Part shown: in pieces, positions 7,928-18,744 of the stretch | Layout of the letters: every line of letters starts with the position of its first letter | Position numbering within the stretch: the first letter of the stretch is position 1 | Origin: Algoriphagus pacificus | Lineage (GTDB): Bacteria > Bacteroidota > Bacteroidia > Cytophagales > Cyclobacteriaceae | Assembly (NCBI RefSeq): GCF_017254845.1 | Contig: NZ_JAFKCU010000001.1 | Span: forward strand, 1,075,048-1,139,047 | DNA: 64,000 nucleotides | Reading direction: 5' to 3' | The notes under the pieces: generated by a model | What the model saw: the letters and a program-made list of their open reading frames with translations, nothing else | The model's database searches: none | Told to the model about the DNA's origin: nothing | Position numbers and translations under genes: made by a program

Positions 7928-10852
7928 ATGATAGTTGACCCAGACAAGCCTTTTGAGATTATTTATTCACTTTTTAGTCACGAATATCTAGGCTTATTAC
8001 TTGATTCTTTTGTTATCCAATTAGATGAACAGGGCAGATTGTCTTTGGCCCATCAAAATATCAGTTCTGTAAACGCACACGAATTTTCTTCCAAATTAGA
8101 TAAAGCTGACTTTGAATTGATCAAACTGATGGACAGCATGCAGCAGGAAGTTGTCGTGAAGAAATACAACAAAAGAAACCTCAAGCCAAAGGAGTTTCTG
8201 AGAAAAATCTATGATGAAAAGGGGGGAAACGAGTCCATTCAAAAGCTGATTGAAGAAAATCTTGAAATAACACGTTCCAAGATTTTCCCACTGCTGAAAG
8301 GAAAGAGATTTTTTGAAATGGGAAATGATGGTAATCCAATTTGGAAAGAAATTGAGGTGACTGATCAGAAAGCTACTGTGTTGTTTCACTTCAGGAAAAA
8401 TGAGGAAAACACGCATTATTTTCCAACCATCAAATACAAAGGGACCAAACTTGAATGGCAATACAAACATGGATACTTGGTTTGCCATAACCCTGCTTGG
8501 CTTGTTGTCAACCAAATGCTTTTCAGTTTTGAAAAGGGAATAGATGGGAATAAGCTGAAACCTTTCTTGAATAAGAAATTCATTGTGATTGATAAGCGCT
8601 TTGAGCGTGAATATTATCGGAAATTTATTACACAGCTGCTTTCAGTTTTTGATGTTTATGCCGAAGGATTTGACATCAAAGTAGAAAGAGGAAATCCTGA
8701 ACCCATACTTTGTATCGCTGATCTTCCAGGGAATTCCGGAAAGAATCTCTTTGGCGAAGAAGTGGAAAAGACTGCCGAAGACCAAGTTGTTTTCTCTTTG
8801 AAATACAAATACGGGGACTATGTTTTTGATTCGGCTGAGTCAATCAATAACTCCGTGAGATTGGAAGAAAATGGAGAACATTACATTTTCCATAAGGTAA
8901 TCCGAAGCAAAGAAAAGGAAAAAGCGATCCTAAAATATCTTGAGGAGAGAGGATTGGATTTTGACCATGGTAAGAGAGGGATGGGTAAAACCAATGCCTT
9001 TGATTGGATCAGTGAGCATTTGGATCGCCTGGAAATCGAAGGATTTAAATTTGAGCAGAAGGAAAGCCCTCAGGGCAAGATTTATCATATCGGAAGAGCA
9101 CAAATCTCAATCGAGGTCAATGAAAATATTGATTGGTTTGATGTAAATGCGCAAATCAAGTTTGGGATCTACCTGGTTCCTTTTGCGAAACTCCGAAAAT
9201 TACTGGTTCAGGGTAAAACTGAATTTGAATTGCCAAATGGAGAGTATGCAGTTATTCCTGCTTCCTGGTTTGTCAATTATTCAGAGCTATTCTCTTTCTT
9301 AGAAGACAAAGGCAGCACCGGTCAATTGATGATGAGAAAACATCACTTGGCATTGGCGAAGACATTGGAATCTGGCAATCTGGTTCAACTTACACTCAGC
9401 AGGAAGTTGGAACAATTGAGGGATTTTGAAACCATCGAAGAGTACGATGTGCCTTCAAAATTTGCAGGAATTCTAAGACCTTATCAGCATGCAGGATACA
9501 ATTGGCTGAGATTCCTAAATGAATTTAAGTTTGGTGGCTGTCTTGCTGATGACATGGGTTTGGGTAAAACTGTCCAAACTTTAGCATTGCTAGCTTATGA
9601 GGCAGAAGTAAATGAAGGTCAGACTTCTCTTTTAGTGATGCCAACTTCATTGATTTACAACTGGGAATTAGAAGCTCGTAAGTTCACTCCGGATCTAAAA
9701 ATCTTGGTTTATACGGGGACTCAGCGAGTAAAGGATCCATATAGGTTCAGCGATTATGATTTGGTTTTGACTTCCTATGGAATCATCCGTCTGGATATTG
9801 ATTTGCTGAAAGGATTTTTCTTCAATTATGTCATTTTGGATGAATCCCAAGCGATCAAAAATCCAGGAAGTAATATAGCTGCAGCTGTCAATCAATTGAA
9901 AAGCAAGCAACGATTGATTTTGACCGGTACGCCAGTAGAGAATGGAACCATGGATCTTTGGTCTCAGATGAACTTTGTCAATCCGGGTTTATTAGGGACA
10001 CAAAACTCTTTTAAGAAGCAGTTTTTGCTTCCGATAGAAAAGCAAAATGATCGGAATAAAGCATTGAAACTGCATTCGATGATTAAGCCATTTATTTTGC
10101 GAAGATTGAAATCCCAAGTGGCAACAGATCTTCCTGAAAAAATCACGAACGTGAAATATTCTGCGATGACAACTGAGCAGGAGAAAGTTTACGAGGAAGT
10201 AAAGAGCTACTACAGGGAAAAAATTATCTCGGACATCAAAGCAACTGGAAGAAATACTCAGCAATTTACTTTGCTTCGTGGCTTGACCCAATTAAGACAA
10301 ATTGCCAATCATCCAAAGATGGTCCGAGATGACTATACAGGAGAATCAGGCAAACTGGAGGATATTACTTACATGCTCCAATCTACCATTTCTGAAGGAC
10401 ATAAAGTTTTGGTATTTAGCCAGTTTGTGAGGCACTTGGCGATAGTGAAAAATTACCTTGAAAAGGAAAATATACCTTTTTCCTATTTAGATGGATCCAC
10501 GAAAGACAGACAAGGGCAAGTGGAGGCATTCCAGGAAAATGACGATATCAAAGTATTTCTCATTTCCTTAAAAGCTGGTGGTGTTGGTCTCAACTTGACT
10601 AAAGCAGAATATGTATTCTTGCTAGATCCTTGGTGGAATCCAGCAGTTGAAGCCCAGGCTATTGACCGAGCTCACCGAATCGGCCAGGAAAATAAGGTCA
10701 TTATCTATAAGTTTATTTCGAGGAATTCAGTGGAAGAGAAAATCATGGCTCTTCAAAACAGAAAGCTGGCCCTCGCTGGAGAACTGATCAGCACAGAAGA
10801 AAGCTTCATGAAGAGCTTGGATCAGGATGATATTGCGGCATTACTGTCGTAA
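7928..10852 (+). CDS. SNF2/SWI-type DEAD-like helicase (HepA/RapA-like)
   Basis: 974-residue ATP-dependent DNA translocase. The C-terminal half carries the two-lobe SNF2 ATPase: DDMGLGKTVQT (Walker A, about residue 540), VILDESQAIKN (motif II, DESQ in place of DEAH), LTGTPVENGTMDLWS (motif III), then helicase C motifs VFSQFVRHL, YLDGSTKDRQ, LKAGGVGLNLTKA and DPWWNPAVEAQAIDRAHRIGQ. The N-terminal 450 residues are a long unassigned region seen in bacterial SNF2 proteins, without an obvious SWIM zinc finger. Bacterial members are linked to transcription recycling or DNA repair; the exact role here is unknown. It stands as a single gene with its own terminator. Confidence 0.93.
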   Translation: MIVDPDKPFEIIYSLFSHEYLGLLLDSFVIQLDEQGRLSLAHQNISSVNAHEFSSKLDKADFELIKLMDSMQQEVVVKKYNKRNLKPKEFLRKIYDEKGGNESIQKLIEENLEITRSKIFPLLKGKRFFEMGNDGNPIWKEIEVTDQKATVLFHFRKNEENTHYFPTIKYKGTKLEWQYKHGYLVCHNPAWLVVNQMLFSFEKGIDGNKLKPFLNKKFIVIDKRFEREYYRKFITQLLSVFDVYAEGFDIKVERGNPEPILCIADLPGNSGKNLFGEEVEKTAEDQVVFSLKYKYGDYVFDSAESINNSVRLEENGEHYIFHKVIRSKEKEKAILKYLEERGLDFDHGKRGMGKTNAFDWISEHLDRLEIEGFKFEQKESPQGKIYHIGRAQISIEVNENIDWFDVNAQIKFGIYLVPFAKLRKLLVQGKTEFELPNGEYAVIPASWFVNYSELFSFLEDKGSTGQLMMRKHHLALAKTLESGNLVQLTLSRKLEQLRDFETIEEYDVPSKFAGILRPYQHAGYNWLRFLNEFKFGGCLADDMGLGKTVQTLALLAYEAEVNEGQTSLLVMPTSLIYNWELEARKFTPDLKILVYTGTQRVKDPYRFSDYDLVLTSYGIIRLDIDLLKGFFFNYVILDESQAIKNPGSNIAAAVNQLKSKQRLILTGTPVENGTMDLWSQMNFVNPGLLGTQNSFKKQFLLPIEKQNDRNKALKLHSMIKPFILRRLKSQVATDLPEKITNVKYSAMTTEQEKVYEEVKSYYREKIISDIKATGRNTQQFTLLRGLTQLRQIANHPKMVRDDYTGESGKLEDITYMLQSTISEGHKVLVFSQFVRHLAIVKNYLEKENIPFSYLDGSTKDRQGQVEAFQENDDIKVFLISLKAGGVGLNLTKAEYVFLLDPWWNPAVEAQAIDRAHRIGQENKVIIYKFISRNSVEEKIMALQNRKLALAGELISTEESFMKSLDQDDIAALLS

Positions 10853-10871
10853 AAAACACCGGCAAATGTTA

Positions 10872-10907
10872 AAAAGGATAGGATTTTGAATTCTATCCTT
10901 TTTTTAT
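10872..10907 (+). terminator. Rho-independent terminator after SNF2 gene
   Basis: AAAGGATAGGA and its complement TTCTATCCTTT form a stem followed by a T-run, directly after the helicase stop codon. Confidence 0.85.
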
Positions 10908-11037
10908 TGACTTGATAGTCAAATAAATAGATGTGTTGGGTAAATATTTAACCATAATTTCTTGGTAAAATGAGAACAATACAGCCAATATTTTTCTAAA
11001 TTATCCTAACTCAGTACCATTAGAACCTACCGCACGC

Positions 11038-12384
11038 ATGCCAAGAGCAAGAGCCGATAAAGATCGGAAAATCTTTGTGCTGGATACTTCAGTAATCCTA
11101 TATGCACACAACTCCATCATGAATTTTGCCGAACACGATGTGGTCATTCCGATCACCGTACTGGAGGAACTGGATCAGTTCAAAAAGGGCAATGACACCA
11201 AGAATTTTGAGGCGCGAGAGTTTATTCGGCTACTGGATAAACTGTCGAAGGATCAGATGATTCATAACTGGACTCCTCTCAATGGGAAAACGAAAGGAAA
11301 CTTTCGAGTCCTGATGAATCCTGAAAATCAGATCAACGCGAATGAGATTTTTGGTGAAGAGAAAAATGACCATAAGATTCTAAATGCTGCACTTTATCTG
11401 AAACAGCACGAAAAGAATCGTAAGGTCATTCTTGTGAGCAAGGATATCAATCTCCGACTGAAAGCAAAATCCCTTGAACTGTTAGCCGAGGATTATGAAA
11501 CCGGTAAAATCAAAAACATTACCGAGCTTGAGAATACTGGGAAATATGTCTTAGAGGATGTAGATCCGGAAGCGATCAACAAGCTTTATGAGGTTGGTTA
11601 TATCGAAGCTAAAGCTGTCTTAGGCACGAGAAAGAGAAAAGCAAACGCTTATTACATCCTAAAAAGCGACAAGAATTCAGTTTTGGCCTATTTCAACCCA
11701 GAGGAAAATATCCTGGAGCGAGTGGATAAAAAGCTGGCCTATAACATAAAGCCGAAAAATGCAGAACAGACTTTCGCTTTAGATGCTATAACCAATCCTA
11801 GAATTCGTTTGGTCTCAATCCAAGGAGTGGCGGGAACAGGTAAAACACTTTTGGCATTGGCAGGAGCATTGGAGCAAAGACGGGATTATAAACAGATTTT
11901 CCTTGCGCGTCCAATTGTGCCATTGAGCAATAAGGATATCGGTTACCTTCCTGGTGATATCAAGTCCAAATTGAATCCATACATGGAGCCGCTCTGGGAT
12001 AACTTGAAATTCATACAAAACCAATACAAAGAAACCGATAAGGAATTTCAGAAAATCACAGAATTAGTGAATCAGGAGAAGTTGGTGATTCAGCCTTTGG
12101 CCTATATCAGAGGAAGATCCTTGTCAAACATTTTCTTTATCGTGGATGAGGCGCAGAACCTTACTCCACATGAGATCAAAACCATTATCTCTAGAGCTGG
12201 TGAAAATACCAAGATTGTATTTACAGGAGATGTGTTCCAGATTGACACGCCTTATCTGGACTCGCAATCAAACGGCCTTTCTTATCTGATTGACCGGGTA
12301 AAAGACCATCCTCTCTACGCACACATCAAGCTGGAAAAAGGAGAGCGATCTGAATTGGCGAATCTAGCAAACGAATTACTTTAA
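11038..12384 (+). CDS. PhoH family protein with PIN domain (PhoH2-type)
   Basis: 448 residues in two parts. The N-terminal PIN nuclease domain (about residues 10-150) has acidic positions FVLDTSVIL, VLEELDQFK and EAREFIR plus later Asp residues (VSKDINLRLKA). The C-terminal PhoH ATPase has Walker A GVAGTGKTLLALA (about residue 262) and Walker B FIVDEAQNLTPHE, with the sensor TGD following. PIN-PhoH fusions of this kind have been described as RNA helicase/RNases in actinobacteria and are widely conserved. It is monocistronic with its own terminator and no antitoxin-like partner upstream. Confidence 0.93.
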   Translation: MPRARADKDRKIFVLDTSVILYAHNSIMNFAEHDVVIPITVLEELDQFKKGNDTKNFEAREFIRLLDKLSKDQMIHNWTPLNGKTKGNFRVLMNPENQINANEIFGEEKNDHKILNAALYLKQHEKNRKVILVSKDINLRLKAKSLELLAEDYETGKIKNITELENTGKYVLEDVDPEAINKLYEVGYIEAKAVLGTRKRKANAYYILKSDKNSVLAYFNPEENILERVDKKLAYNIKPKNAEQTFALDAITNPRIRLVSIQGVAGTGKTLLALAGALEQRRDYKQIFLARPIVPLSNKDIGYLPGDIKSKLNPYMEPLWDNLKFIQNQYKETDKEFQKITELVNQEKLVIQPLAYIRGRSLSNIFFIVDEAQNLTPHEIKTIISRAGENTKIVFTGDVFQIDTPYLDSQSNGLSYLIDRVKDHPLYAHIKLEKGERSELANLANELL

Positions 12385-12409
12385 TCTATTACCCAATTTC
12401 TTTATCTGA

Positions 12410-12438
12410 AAAATGCCTCTTTATAGAGGCATTTTTTT
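12410..12438 (+). terminator. Rho-independent terminator after PhoH gene
   Basis: AAAATGCCTC pairs with GAGGCATTTT around a short TTTATA loop and is followed by T residues. Confidence 0.85.
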
Positions 12439-12658
12439 GACCGTTAAGGAATAGCCTCAAAATAAATATCATTTTTCCTGCAACCTTTCCAAATTTTGAT
12501 TTGTACGTTTTTTTGTTCGCAACTGGCAGATAGGTGTACGATTGTGTACATATCATTTAGCGCTATATGATTTAAATAATTGAAAATCAGATATTTAGAA
12601 ATTTGGGTCGCTTTTTGGCATATAGCTAACATCGAAATTAAACCAACTTATTACTGCC

Positions 12659-12904
12659 ATGATAGCAACATACTTATCTCAGAAAAACATTTGTGCTGTA
12701 CTTGGCTTACTAATGGCTTTCACCATTGTTTGGAAAGCAAAACTAGAAGCAAGTTCCTACGCACAAGAGCATACTGCCCGATTTGAAAATACTAAGCCAA
12801 CGAAAACTATCGGACAAAAGGTGGATGTTTACCACATCTCCACAGAAACATTAAAGCCTGAAAACCAATTAGAAGAATTGGAATTCAGGCCTGTAGAATC
12901 TTAA
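12659..12904 (+). CDS. Small single-pass membrane or secreted protein, unknown
   Basis: An 81-residue protein with a hydrophobic segment near the N-terminus (NICAVLGLLMAFTIVW, about residues 10-25) and a polar, Glu/Thr-rich tail. The segment could be a signal anchor or an uncleaved signal peptide. It is flanked by the PhoH terminator upstream and its own stem-loop downstream, so it looks like a true single-gene unit rather than a chance frame. I do not recognise a family. It lies next to the minus-strand LytTR regulator genes but is transcribed in the opposite direction. Confidence 0.6.
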   Translation: MIATYLSQKNICAVLGLLMAFTIVWKAKLEASSYAQEHTARFENTKPTKTIGQKVDVYHISTETLKPENQLEELEFRPVES

Positions 12905-12952
12905 AGATTATTACTCGTAAGGGTTAATTTGGTTGATTGTTTGGTTATCAAA

Positions 12953-12979
12953 TAAGGTGGGTTTTGCCCGCCTTTTTTG
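12953..12979. terminator. Terminator between small gene and LytTR regulator
   Basis: AAGGTGGG pairs with CCCGCCTT (one G-T pair) around TTTTG, with a T-run after it. It sits between two convergent genes and mainly serves the plus strand. Confidence 0.75.
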
Positions 12980-12984
12980 TTTTA

Positions 12985-13740
12985 TCAACTTTCAGTAATT
13001 GTATTCAATTTTGCCAAGAAGCTGTTATAATACTGTCTACCAACCTGTACGATACCACCTTGTTTCAGTGTGATTTCTTTGGTATTGAAATATTCAATCT
13101 GCCCCAAATGTACTATGAATGATTTTTGAACTCTTAAGAAATATTGAGAAGGAAGTATATCCTCTATTTCTTTCATGGATTTTCTAATGCTGAAATCCCT
13201 GTTTTTGGTATAGATGGTGACCATGTTTCCATTGGCCTCCACATAATAGATATCATTGTAAGGCACTCTTTCAAAAGCATTGTCTGCTTTGATAAATACC
13301 GCATCAGTAACTAAGTATGGACTGTCGTTCGGGTTTTTTACTACCGCAGCTTCAGTAGCTGGCTTTGTTCTTTTATTGTAAAGGACGATCTCTACAATGG
13401 CATGAATATCATTCGTATTGAATGGTTTCACTATAAAACCTGCCGGGTTGATTCTTTTTGCCCGCTCAATAATCGTAGGATCACTGTAAGAAGTCACATA
13501 AACCAAAGGAGCATCCACCATTTGCTTGACGATTTCTCCTAGCTCGATTCCATCCTTATCTCCTTTCAATTTGATATCCATGAATATCAGATCAGGACGA
13601 TACTTCTTAATTACTTTGATACACTGATTGGCCGAGTTGGCAATATCAATATTGACGTATCCCAGAAGTTCAAGAATTTCCTGAATGTTTTCTGCGATAC
13701 TTAGTTCGTCCTCTACTATTAAAATCCGCTCTTCTTTCAT
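12985..13740 (-). CDS. LytTR-family response regulator
   Basis: 251 residues. The N-terminal receiver domain has the acidic pair EDE near residue 10, the phospho-acceptor Asp in LIFMDIKLKGDKDG (about 56), the TS switch in YVTSYSD and the conserved Lys in FIVKPFN. The C-terminal LytTR DNA-binding domain (about 150-250) carries NDIYYVEANGNMVTIYTKNRDFSIRKSMKEIE and FLRVQKSFIVHL. It ends near the small membrane protein gene and lies 135 bases downstream of the second LytTR regulator on the same strand. LytTR regulators usually control cell-surface or secreted products. Its kinase may be the histidine kinase two genes upstream or an unlinked one. Confidence 0.93.
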   Translation of the reverse strand: MKEERILIVEDELSIAENIQEILELLGYVNIDIANSANQCIKVIKKYRPDLIFMDIKLKGDKDGIELGEIVKQMVDAPLVYVTSYSDPTIIERAKRINPAGFIVKPFNTNDIHAIVEIVLYNKRTKPATEAAVVKNPNDSPYLVTDAVFIKADNAFERVPYNDIYYVEANGNMVTIYTKNRDFSIRKSMKEIEDILPSQYFLRVQKSFIVHLGQIEYFNTKEITLKQGGIVQVGRQYYNSFLAKLNTITES

Positions 13741-13875
13741 AAGTAGCTTGTAGGCATTCGATTAAGTTAGTGATAGGTCATTTGATGGGGTATCAAACTA
13801 TATTCTACACTAATTACATAATTTAATTTGGGAAATCAAATGCTTTTTTTTGACCATGAAATTTTTTAGAGGGAT

Positions 13876-14610
13876 TTAAAGGCTCATCATTTCCTTAAAT
13901 CTAGCCGCTTGTCTTCTGCTGACTTCTATTCTGTCGCCCCCTTTAAGGGTCACAACCAAACCTCCATTGAACCAAGGTTCTATGCCTTCTACCCAGCCTA
14001 AATTGATGATATGTTTTCTGCTAGCTCTGAAGAATGATTTCTCGTCCAATCGCTCATCCAAGGCATTAAGGGATTTGTGAATCATTGGTTTGAAGTTGTC
14101 AAAATAAACCTTGATGTAATTACCATCTGATTCGAATAAACGAACATTTGAAAGCCTTACAAACCAACATCTGTCTCCGTCTTTTACAAATACCTGATCG
14201 TCCAGCGTTAATTTCTTCTGGTTTTGAGAGTAATCGTATTCTTCTTTTTTGGATGAACCATCGATTTTCAAAGACAATTTATTGATAGCTTCTTCCAGTC
14301 TTTTTGGTTCGATAGGTTTCAATAAATAATCGAGTGCGTTTACCTGAAATGCTTTAAGTGCATATTCATCATAAGCAGTTGTAAAGATCACATGCGGAAC
14401 CTGGTCTAATTCTTCCAGCAATTCAAAACCGGTTTTTTCAGGCATTTGGATATCCAAGAAAATAACATCAGGGCTTAACTGCTCGATTTTTTCTTTGGCA
14501 TCATCTACATTGACGGCTTCTCCTACTACTTCTACACTTTCCAATTGATTTAAAAGGGTGATAAGCTCCTTTCGAGCCAGTCTTTCATCGTCTATTACAA
14601 TTGCTCGCAT
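13876..14610 (-). CDS. LytTR-family response regulator, partner of adjacent kinase
   Basis: 244 residues. Receiver domain: IDDERLARKEL (acidic pair), phospho-acceptor Asp in VIFLDIQMPEKTG (about residue 55), TTAYDEYALKAF and LLKPIEPKRLE. The LytTR output domain (about 140-244) contains DRCWFVRLSNVRLFESDGNYIKV and FRASRKHIINLGWV. The gene follows the LytS-like kinase gene by 14 bases on the same strand, the standard arrangement of a two-component pair. It is one of two LytTR regulators in tandem here; it is the one most likely phosphorylated by the kinase. Confidence 0.95.
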   Translation of the reverse strand: MRAIVIDDERLARKELITLLNQLESVEVVGEAVNVDDAKEKIEQLSPDVIFLDIQMPEKTGFELLEELDQVPHVIFTTAYDEYALKAFQVNALDYLLKPIEPKRLEEAINKLSLKIDGSSKKEEYDYSQNQKKLTLDDQVFVKDGDRCWFVRLSNVRLFESDGNYIKVYFDNFKPMIHKSLNALDERLDEKSFFRASRKHIINLGWVEGIEPWFNGGLVVTLKGGDRIEVSRRQAARFKEMMSL

Positions 14611-14624
14611 GATATATGGATTTG

Positions 14625-15677
14625 TTATTCTAAGTTAATTCTTTGTTTTGGGATTTTGATTTCGGTGATTACAAACTGAGTCCCAGAGTTAAAGATACGT
14701 AAACTGCTTTTATCTCCATAAATCAGTTTCAGTCTTTGCATGGTATTGCTCAAACCATGTCCTCCTTCTCCTTTGGCCTTAAGTGTGGGTGGGGTGATAA
14801 GTCTTCCACTATTTTTCACCTGAATATACAACTCATCATCGATACCTTCCCTGCATTTGATCTCAATAACTCCTCCTTTGACCAAATTAGAAATCCCATG
14901 CTTAATAGCATTTTCTACGATGGTTTGGAGCATCATAGGTGGGATTTTGTAGCTGTAGGCTTCGTCTTCGATGATATAAGTTACCTCAAGCCTTTCCTCA
15001 AAGCGGATTGTTTCCAGTGCCAGATAATCTTTGACCGTGTTCAATTCATCAGCAAATTCGATAACCTGCTTTTTATCCATCATCAAAGAAAATCTCAGAA
15101 TATTGGATATTCGGGTAATTGCAGATTTAGCTTTCACCGGGTCCTCGTCGACCAAAGCTCTCACACTATTCAATGCATTGAATATGAAATGAGGGTTTAA
15201 TTGGCTCTTTAAATGATTCAGTCGAATTTCATTGATCTTCGCTTCATATTTCAAAGAGGTGTTGTAATTATCCAGAAAGTGGAATAAGAAATACGAGAGA
15301 AACCAAATGGCATAAAAGAGAAAACTCAAAAATAGGTTGGCTGATATAACCAATATTTTAAAATCCTCTTCGGGGTTTAGAGTTCCAAAAGCAAGGTTAA
15401 TAAATACCTGGGCTATGGTATTGATTAAACTAAGTGCCAAAAGGGCGAGTAGTGCTTGCAGTAATAATTGAGGGATGGCCAGCTTAAACCATTCATAGGA
15501 TTTTAAGATGTATCTTAAAAAATGGGTAGATACCAAATAGAAGGCTGCCAAAACAACGAAAGCCCAGATTTGGACCGGTGTTATCCCTTTAGAGAGCTCT
15601 GCAAAGAAAATATTGACGAAGGCAAAAAAGCCCCAACCCAATATCTGCAAAATCCAATATAAACTGAATCTATTCAT
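14625..15677 (-). CDS. LytS/YehU-like sensor histidine kinase
   Basis: 350 residues. The N-terminal half has four hydrophobic segments (about residues 8-25, 37-55, 68-92, 105-135), so it sits in the inner membrane. The conserved His-kinase box follows: LNHLKSQLNPHFIFNALNSVRAL, with the phospho-acceptor His in NPHF. The ATPase part has IPPMMLQTIVENAIKHGI (N box) and GGHGLSNTMQRLKLIYG (G box). There is no separate extracellular sensor domain, so the signal probably enters through the membrane segments. It is first in the unit with the LytTR regulator directly downstream. Confidence 0.95.
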   Translation of the reverse strand: MNRFSLYWILQILGWGFFAFVNIFFAELSKGITPVQIWAFVVLAAFYLVSTHFLRYILKSYEWFKLAIPQLLLQALLALLALSLINTIAQVFINLAFGTLNPEEDFKILVISANLFLSFLFYAIWFLSYFLFHFLDNYNTSLKYEAKINEIRLNHLKSQLNPHFIFNALNSVRALVDEDPVKAKSAITRISNILRFSLMMDKKQVIEFADELNTVKDYLALETIRFEERLEVTYIIEDEAYSYKIPPMMLQTIVENAIKHGISNLVKGGVIEIKCREGIDDELYIQVKNSGRLITPPTLKAKGEGGHGLSNTMQRLKLIYGDKSSLRIFNSGTQFVITEIKIPKQRINLE

Positions 15678-15757
15678 TCCCCGCCAAAGATAGCTAACGC
15701 TCTAAATTGATCTTATTTATTGTGATAGATGGACTAAAGCCCTGATTTTTATTCAGA

Positions 15758-18589
15758 TCAGAGGTTTAATTCACTGCGAAGGAATCTTGCGGTATGGCTC
15801 AATGGGTTTTTAGCAACGTGCTCAGGAGATCCATGGTCTACTATTGTTCCTCCTTTATTTCCTCCTTCAGGTCCTAAATCAACCACATAATCAGCCATCT
15901 TGATGACATCCATATTATGCTCGATAATCAAGACAGTATTTCCTTTATCGACCAATCTATTTAATACCAGCATCAATAAATCTATGTCTTTGAAATGGAG
16001 GCCAGTAGTAGGCTCATCCAAAATATAGAAAGTCTTGCCAGTATCCTTTTTGGATAGTTCTGTAGCAAGTTTTACCCGCTGTGCCTCTCCTCCGGAAAGT
16101 GTGGTGGCATGCTGCCCGAGGGTGATATATCCCAGACCGACATCATTCAGCGTTTTTATTTTTCTGAGAATCTTTGGTTGGTTTTCAAAGAATTCTACAG
16201 CCTGCTCAACAGTCATATCTAGGACATCTGATATAGATTTTCCTTTGAATCTGACCTCTAAGGTTTCCCTATTGTATCGTTTCCCTTTGCAAGTCTCGCA
16301 AGGAATGTGGACATCCGGAAGAAAATCCATCTCAATTAACTTCATGCCTGCTCCCTCACAATCCTCGCATCTGCCACCTTTGACATTGAAGGAAAAACGA
16401 CCTGGCTTGTATCCGCGGATTTTTGCTTCCGGAAGTTCGGTGAAAAGTGTCCTGATATCTGAAAATACTCCAGTATAAGTAGCTGGGTTTGATCTAGGTG
16501 TTCTACCGATAGGGGACTGATCCACTTCGATTACCTTATCCAATTCTTTGAGACCATCTATGCTTTTAAATGGCATTGGATCTTTCTTGGAATTATAAAA
16601 TTCACGGTTTAGGATAGGGTAGAGCGTTTCATGGATCAAGGTACTTTTTCCACTTCCCGAAACTCCCGTAATGCAAATCATGGTTCCGAGAGGAAGTGTT
16701 AGATCTACATTTTTGAGATTGTTCCCACTCGCACCTTTTAATGTAAGATTTTTCCCTTTTCCTTTTCTTCGGGCTTCAGGCACTGGCAGACCTAATTTTC
16801 CGGTTAAATATTTTGCTGTAGTTCCTTCCGAATTAACAATTTCCTCAGGGGAACCAGAAGCTACCACATGGCCACCATGTCTTCCGGCACCAGGTCCCAT
16901 GTCCAAGACAAAATCTGATTCCAGCATCATGTCCTTGTCATGCTCTACTACGATGACTGAATTGCCCAAGTCTCTTAAACTTTGTAGGGCTTTGATCAAC
17001 TTCACATTATCTCGCTGATGCAAACCAATACTTGGTTCGTCCAAAATGTATAAAACACCGACCAACTGAGTTCCAATCTGGGTTGCCAATCGAATTCGTT
17101 GAGCCTCACCACCAGAAAGAGTTCGAAGCGGACGGTTTAGAGAAAGGTAGTCTAACCCGATGTCTAAAAGAAAGCCGATCCTTTTTCGGATTTCCTTAAG
17201 CACTTCCGTAGCAATCAGATTTTGTTTTTCGGTTAGTCGATCTTCAAGTCCTTCAAACCATTCTCCCAATCCTTGGATATCCATAACTGCCAACTGGCCG
17301 ATATGCATGTCATCAATCTTGAAATTCAAGGATTCTTTCTTCAATCGGTAGCCTTCACAATCAGGACAAACTTGGGTGGTGGTAAACTCACTAACCCATT
17401 CCTGAATCTTGTCTGAACTTCCTTCTTGATATTTCTGAAGGAAAATAATAATTCCTTCAAATGTTGTATGCCATTTAGTACCCGGATGCTTGACGGAATC
17501 TACCGCTACTTCAATTTTGTCTCCATTGAGCAAAATATCAACGACCTCTTCTGGAAGATCTTTGATTGGTGTGCTCATGGAGCATTTATAATGCTTTAGA
17601 ATCGCCTCAATTTTCTTAAAAATCCAGATGTCTCTATACTCTCCCAAAGGAGCAATTCCACCTCTGGTGATACTTAAACTCGGATCTGGAATAATACTTT
17701 CTCGCGTGATTTCTTCTTTTATTCCCAGTCCATTACATGTGGGGCAAGCTCCGTAAGGGCTGTTAAAAGAGAAATTGTTAGGAGCTGGTTCGTCGTAAGA
17801 AAGACCTGTTTCGGGATCCATCAGATATTTAGAGAAATGATGGATTTCTCCTTCTTCATCACGGATCATGATGACTCCTTTTCCATGCTGCAAGGCAGAT
17901 TTCAAAGATTGGGTGATTCTGAATCGATCAGACTCATCCGCCACGATTCTATCAATGACGATTTCAATATCATGGATTTTGTATCGGTCAACTTGCATTT
18001 TGGGAACCATGTCCATGACCACACCATCCACTCTTACTTTGGAGAATCCCATTTTTCGGATCTGCTCAAAAAGCTCCCGATAATGTCCTTTTCTTCCTTT
18101 GACAACAGGCGCAAGGATGTATAGTTTCTTATTTGGGAATTTGGAAAAAAGCTGATCGATGATCTGATCTTCCGTTTGTCGGATCATTTTTGCCCCTGTG
18201 AGATAGGAAAAAGCCTCACCTGCTCTTGCATAAAGCAAACGCATGAAATCATAGATTTCAGTTACAGTTCCTACCGTTGATCTAGGATTCTTGGAGGTCG
18301 TTTTCTGCTCAATGGCAATTACAGGAGAAAGTCCATTGATTTTGTCAACATCGGGTCGTTCCATTCCACCCAAAAATGATCGGGCATAAGCAGAAAAAGA
18401 CTCCATGTATCGTCTTTGTCCTTCTGCATAGATGGTATCAAAAGCCAAAGAGCTTTTACCGCTTCCACTTAGGCCAGTAATGACCACAAGCTTATTCCGG
18501 GGAATTTTTAAATCCAGGTTTTTCAGATTATGCTCTCGGGCACCAAAAATTTCTATAAATTCTTCCTGATTAGAAGTTGATTGACTCAT
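15758..18589 (-). CDS. uvrA: UvrABC excision nuclease subunit A
   Basis: DNA-damage recognition ATPase of nucleotide excision repair, acting as a dimer with UvrB. Two ABC ATPase modules are visible: Walker [15 protein letters not shown] near the N-terminus and [14 protein letters not shown] in the second half, each with its LSGGEAQR signature. Zinc-finger Cys sets appear as [15 protein letters not shown], and CEDCEGAG with CETCKG. Starting at the ATG at 18589 ([11 protein letters not shown]) gives 943 residues, close to the 940 of E. coli; an ATG at 18676 would add 29 residues that do not fit the family. It appears to be transcribed alone. Confidence 0.97.
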   Translation of the reverse strand: MSQSTSNQEEFIEIFGAREHNLKNLDLKIPRNKLVVITGLSGSGKSSLAFDTIYAEGQRRYMESFSAYARSFLGGMERPDVDKINGLSPVIAIEQKTTSKNPRSTVGTVTEIYDFMRLLYARAGEAFSYLTGAKMIRQTEDQIIDQLFSKFPNKKLYILAPVVKGRKGHYRELFEQIRKMGFSKVRVDGVVMDMVPKMQVDRYKIHDIEIVIDRIVADESDRFRITQSLKSALQHGKGVIMIRDEEGEIHHFSKYLMDPETGLSYDEPAPNNFSFNSPYGACPTCNGLGIKEEITRESIIPDPSLSITRGGIAPLGEYRDIWIFKKIEAILKHYKCSMSTPIKDLPEEVVDILLNGDKIEVAVDSVKHPGTKWHTTFEGIIIFLQKYQEGSSDKIQEWVSEFTTTQVCPDCEGYRLKKESLNFKIDDMHIGQLAVMDIQGLGEWFEGLEDRLTEKQNLIATEVLKEIRKRIGFLLDIGLDYLSLNRPLRTLSGGEAQRIRLATQIGTQLVGVLYILDEPSIGLHQRDNVKLIKALQSLRDLGNSVIVVEHDKDMMLESDFVLDMGPGAGRHGGHVVASGSPEEIVNSEGTTAKYLTGKLGLPVPEARRKGKGKNLTLKGASGNNLKNVDLTLPLGTMICITGVSGSGKSTLIHETLYPILNREFYNSKKDPMPFKSIDGLKELDKVIEVDQSPIGRTPRSNPATYTGVFSDIRTLFTELPEAKIRGYKPGRFSFNVKGGRCEDCEGAGMKLIEMDFLPDVHIPCETCKGKRYNRETLEVRFKGKSISDVLDMTVEQAVEFFENQPKILRKIKTLNDVGLGYITLGQHATTLSGGEAQRVKLATELSKKDTGKTFYILDEPTTGLHFKDIDLLMLVLNRLVDKGNTVLIIEHNMDVIKMADYVVDLGPEGGNKGGTIVDHGSPEHVAKNPLSHTARFLRSELNL

Positions 18590-18744
18590 AAATCGGTGGG
18601 CAAATACAATCGGCGAAGGTACGAAATTTAGAGGGTAAGAGGTAGCCGAATTCCAAGATAGTAACCCGAATTTCAAAGGGATGGTTTGAAAGCAGACAGT
18701 TTACTTCAAAATAATTCCAGATATAACATGAAAGCTCTCAATTC

